From the IMG/VR virus record IMGVR_UViG_3300045454_000012, positions 1 through 24,413 of that record: a stretch of 24,413 nucleotides of DNA. One strand, given 5' to 3'. The notes beneath the pieces were generated by a model. It saw only the letters and a list, made by a program, of their open reading frames with translations. It was not told the origin of the DNA and did no database searches. The DNA is from a virus. Shown here piece by piece: positions 23,715-24,413 of this stretch (the stretch's first letter is position 1; the number at the start of each line of letters is the position of its first letter). The translations under genes were made by a program, and so were the position numbers.

Positions 23715-24046
23715 CCGCCTTTCGTCACGCCCCCACTGGCGAGGTCCATATCTCGGCCGATCCCGAGGGATATGAAGCGCCGGATTGGGAAGCTCTGCCC
23801 GATCCGCCAGCCGGAAACGGTCCCTGGTTGTGGGTCGATGGCAATTGGTCCCTCGACGACGCTCCTGCGTGGGCCCGCCTTCGCGCCGAGCGCGCCGAGC
23901 GCCTGCGCGCCTGCGACTGGACGCAGTTGCCCGACGTTCCCGAAACGACGCGCCTCGCCTGGCAACCCTATCGCCAGGCGCTCCGCGACCTTCCCGACAC
24001 CATCACCGATCCGTTCGCGCCCGATTGGCCGACGCCGCCCGCATAG
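23711..24046 (+). CDS. tail fibre assembly chaperone-like protein
   Basis: A 111-residue protein starting at ATG 23711 in ATGA overlap with the hub gene. Residues 1-55 carry several Trp/Pro/Asp motifs (DWEALPDPPAGNGPWLWVDGNW). Residues 56-110 match the phage tail assembly chaperone pattern well: RLRAERAERLRACDWTQLPDVP, then AWQPYRQALRDLPDTITDPF and a closing WPTPP. Such proteins help tail fibres fold or trimerise and normally sit next to the fibre gene, as here, where a fibre-like gene follows 9 bases later. Confidence 0.85.
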   Translation: MTAFRHAPTGEVHISADPEGYEAPDWEALPDPPAGNGPWLWVDGNWSLDDAPAWARLRAERAERLRACDWTQLPDVPETTRLAWQPYRQALRDLPDTITDPFAPDWPTPPA

Positions 24047-24055
24047 GGGAGCATC

Positions 24056-24413
24056 ATGCCCGACGTTAATAACCCTGCCCTCACGACCGCAACCGCCGCG
24101 CAGACCCGCGGCACTGGCTCGCGGATGCTCGGCTATTACATGGATGGCCCGGTCAAGGTCGATTGTCTGTTCGACACGGCGAACTTTCTGACGAAGGACA
24201 GCGGCGGCAACTATCTCATGGATGGTGCGAGCGGGGTTTCGGTGCAGCTTCGCAACACCGGCGACGAAAATCGCGGCGGCAAGATAACGGTCACCGGCAC
24301 TGGCGGCGGCACCTTCGATGTCGGAACGACTTCGAGCGTCTATGCGCTCACCTTCAGTATCGATGGCGTCGAGCGAGCGAGATTGAGCGCAGAAGGCCGT
24401 TTCGGGATCGGCA
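24056..24413 (+). CDS. tail fibre-like protein, N-terminal part (cut by window end)
   Basis: ATG 24056 follows GGGGA about 6 bases upstream, and the frame stays open for 119 codons to the window end. The visible part includes GSRMLGYYMDGPVKVD, repeated Gly/Asn-rich turns (SGGNYLMDGASG, RGGKITVTGTGGG) and SIDGVERARLSAEGRFGIG. The last motif is the style found in phage fibres just before the tip or chaperone domain. The position after a fibre assembly chaperone supports a fibre. Total size and the receptor-binding end are not visible. Confidence 0.7.
   Translation, partial: MPDVNNPALTTATAAQTRGTGSRMLGYYMDGPVKVDCLFDTANFLTKDSGGNYLMDGASGVSVQLRNTGDENRGGKITVTGTGGGTFDVGTTSSVYALTFSIDGVERARLSAEGRFGIG

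Noticed and set aside
1-24413. tRNA genes, insertion sequences, integrase, att sites or lysis genes
   Set aside because: I searched by eye for their usual motifs and found none; the prophage or free-phage state cannot be decided from this window.

Overview
The window is one uninterrupted run of plus-strand genes and reads as the packaging, head and tail module of a long-tailed (siphovirus-type) phage or prophage with a lambda-like gene plan. The DNA is GC-rich with strong third-position G/C, TAT is preferred for tyrosine, and several proteins look like families I associate with alphaproteobacterial phages. My best guess for the host is a sphingomonad (Sphingopyxis, Sphingomonas or Novosphingobium type). 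That is inference from base composition and protein style; no host gene, integrase or att site is present to prove it.

Left edge (1-1345): three small unknown genes chained by GTGA/ATGA overlaps, then an AT-richer 120-base stretch with a good sigma70-type promoter candidate (-35 TTGACA, 17-base spacer, -10 TATCAA) carrying a dyad in its spacer. This lies just in front of the terminase genes, where a late promoter is expected. Packaging (1345-4078): Nu1-like small terminase and gpA-type large terminase.

Inserted block (4098-7541): two small proteins, a 761-residue fibre-like protein built of 17 repeats of exactly 22 residues plus a degenerate 9-residue arginine repeat, and a two-domain protein joining a fibre-adaptor-like domain to a gpW-like head-tail joining domain. 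This is the least conventional part of the window. I propose that these genes build fibres anchored at the neck.

Head (7543-13361): lambda gpB-type portal, S49 prohead protease, a separate scaffold gene with an internal start, decoration protein D, major capsid protein E, then small gpFI-, gpFII- and gpU-position proteins. A perfect 8-bp GC stem-loop follows the capsid gene.

Tail (13375-24413): a small acidic protein, tail tube protein, a G/GT tail-assembly chaperone pair with an A-AAA-AAC slippery site for -1 frameshifting, a DUF6441-like protein, a 1453-residue tape measure protein with an embedded M15-type peptidase, a 959-residue tail hub/tip protein with carbohydrate-binding-like and collagen-like segments, a tail fibre assembly chaperone, and the start of a tail fibre gene cut by the window end. 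Genes are packed with overlaps or very short gaps. I see no RNA gene, CRISPR, insertion sequence, integrase or lysis gene, and no gene-free stretch above about 120 bases.
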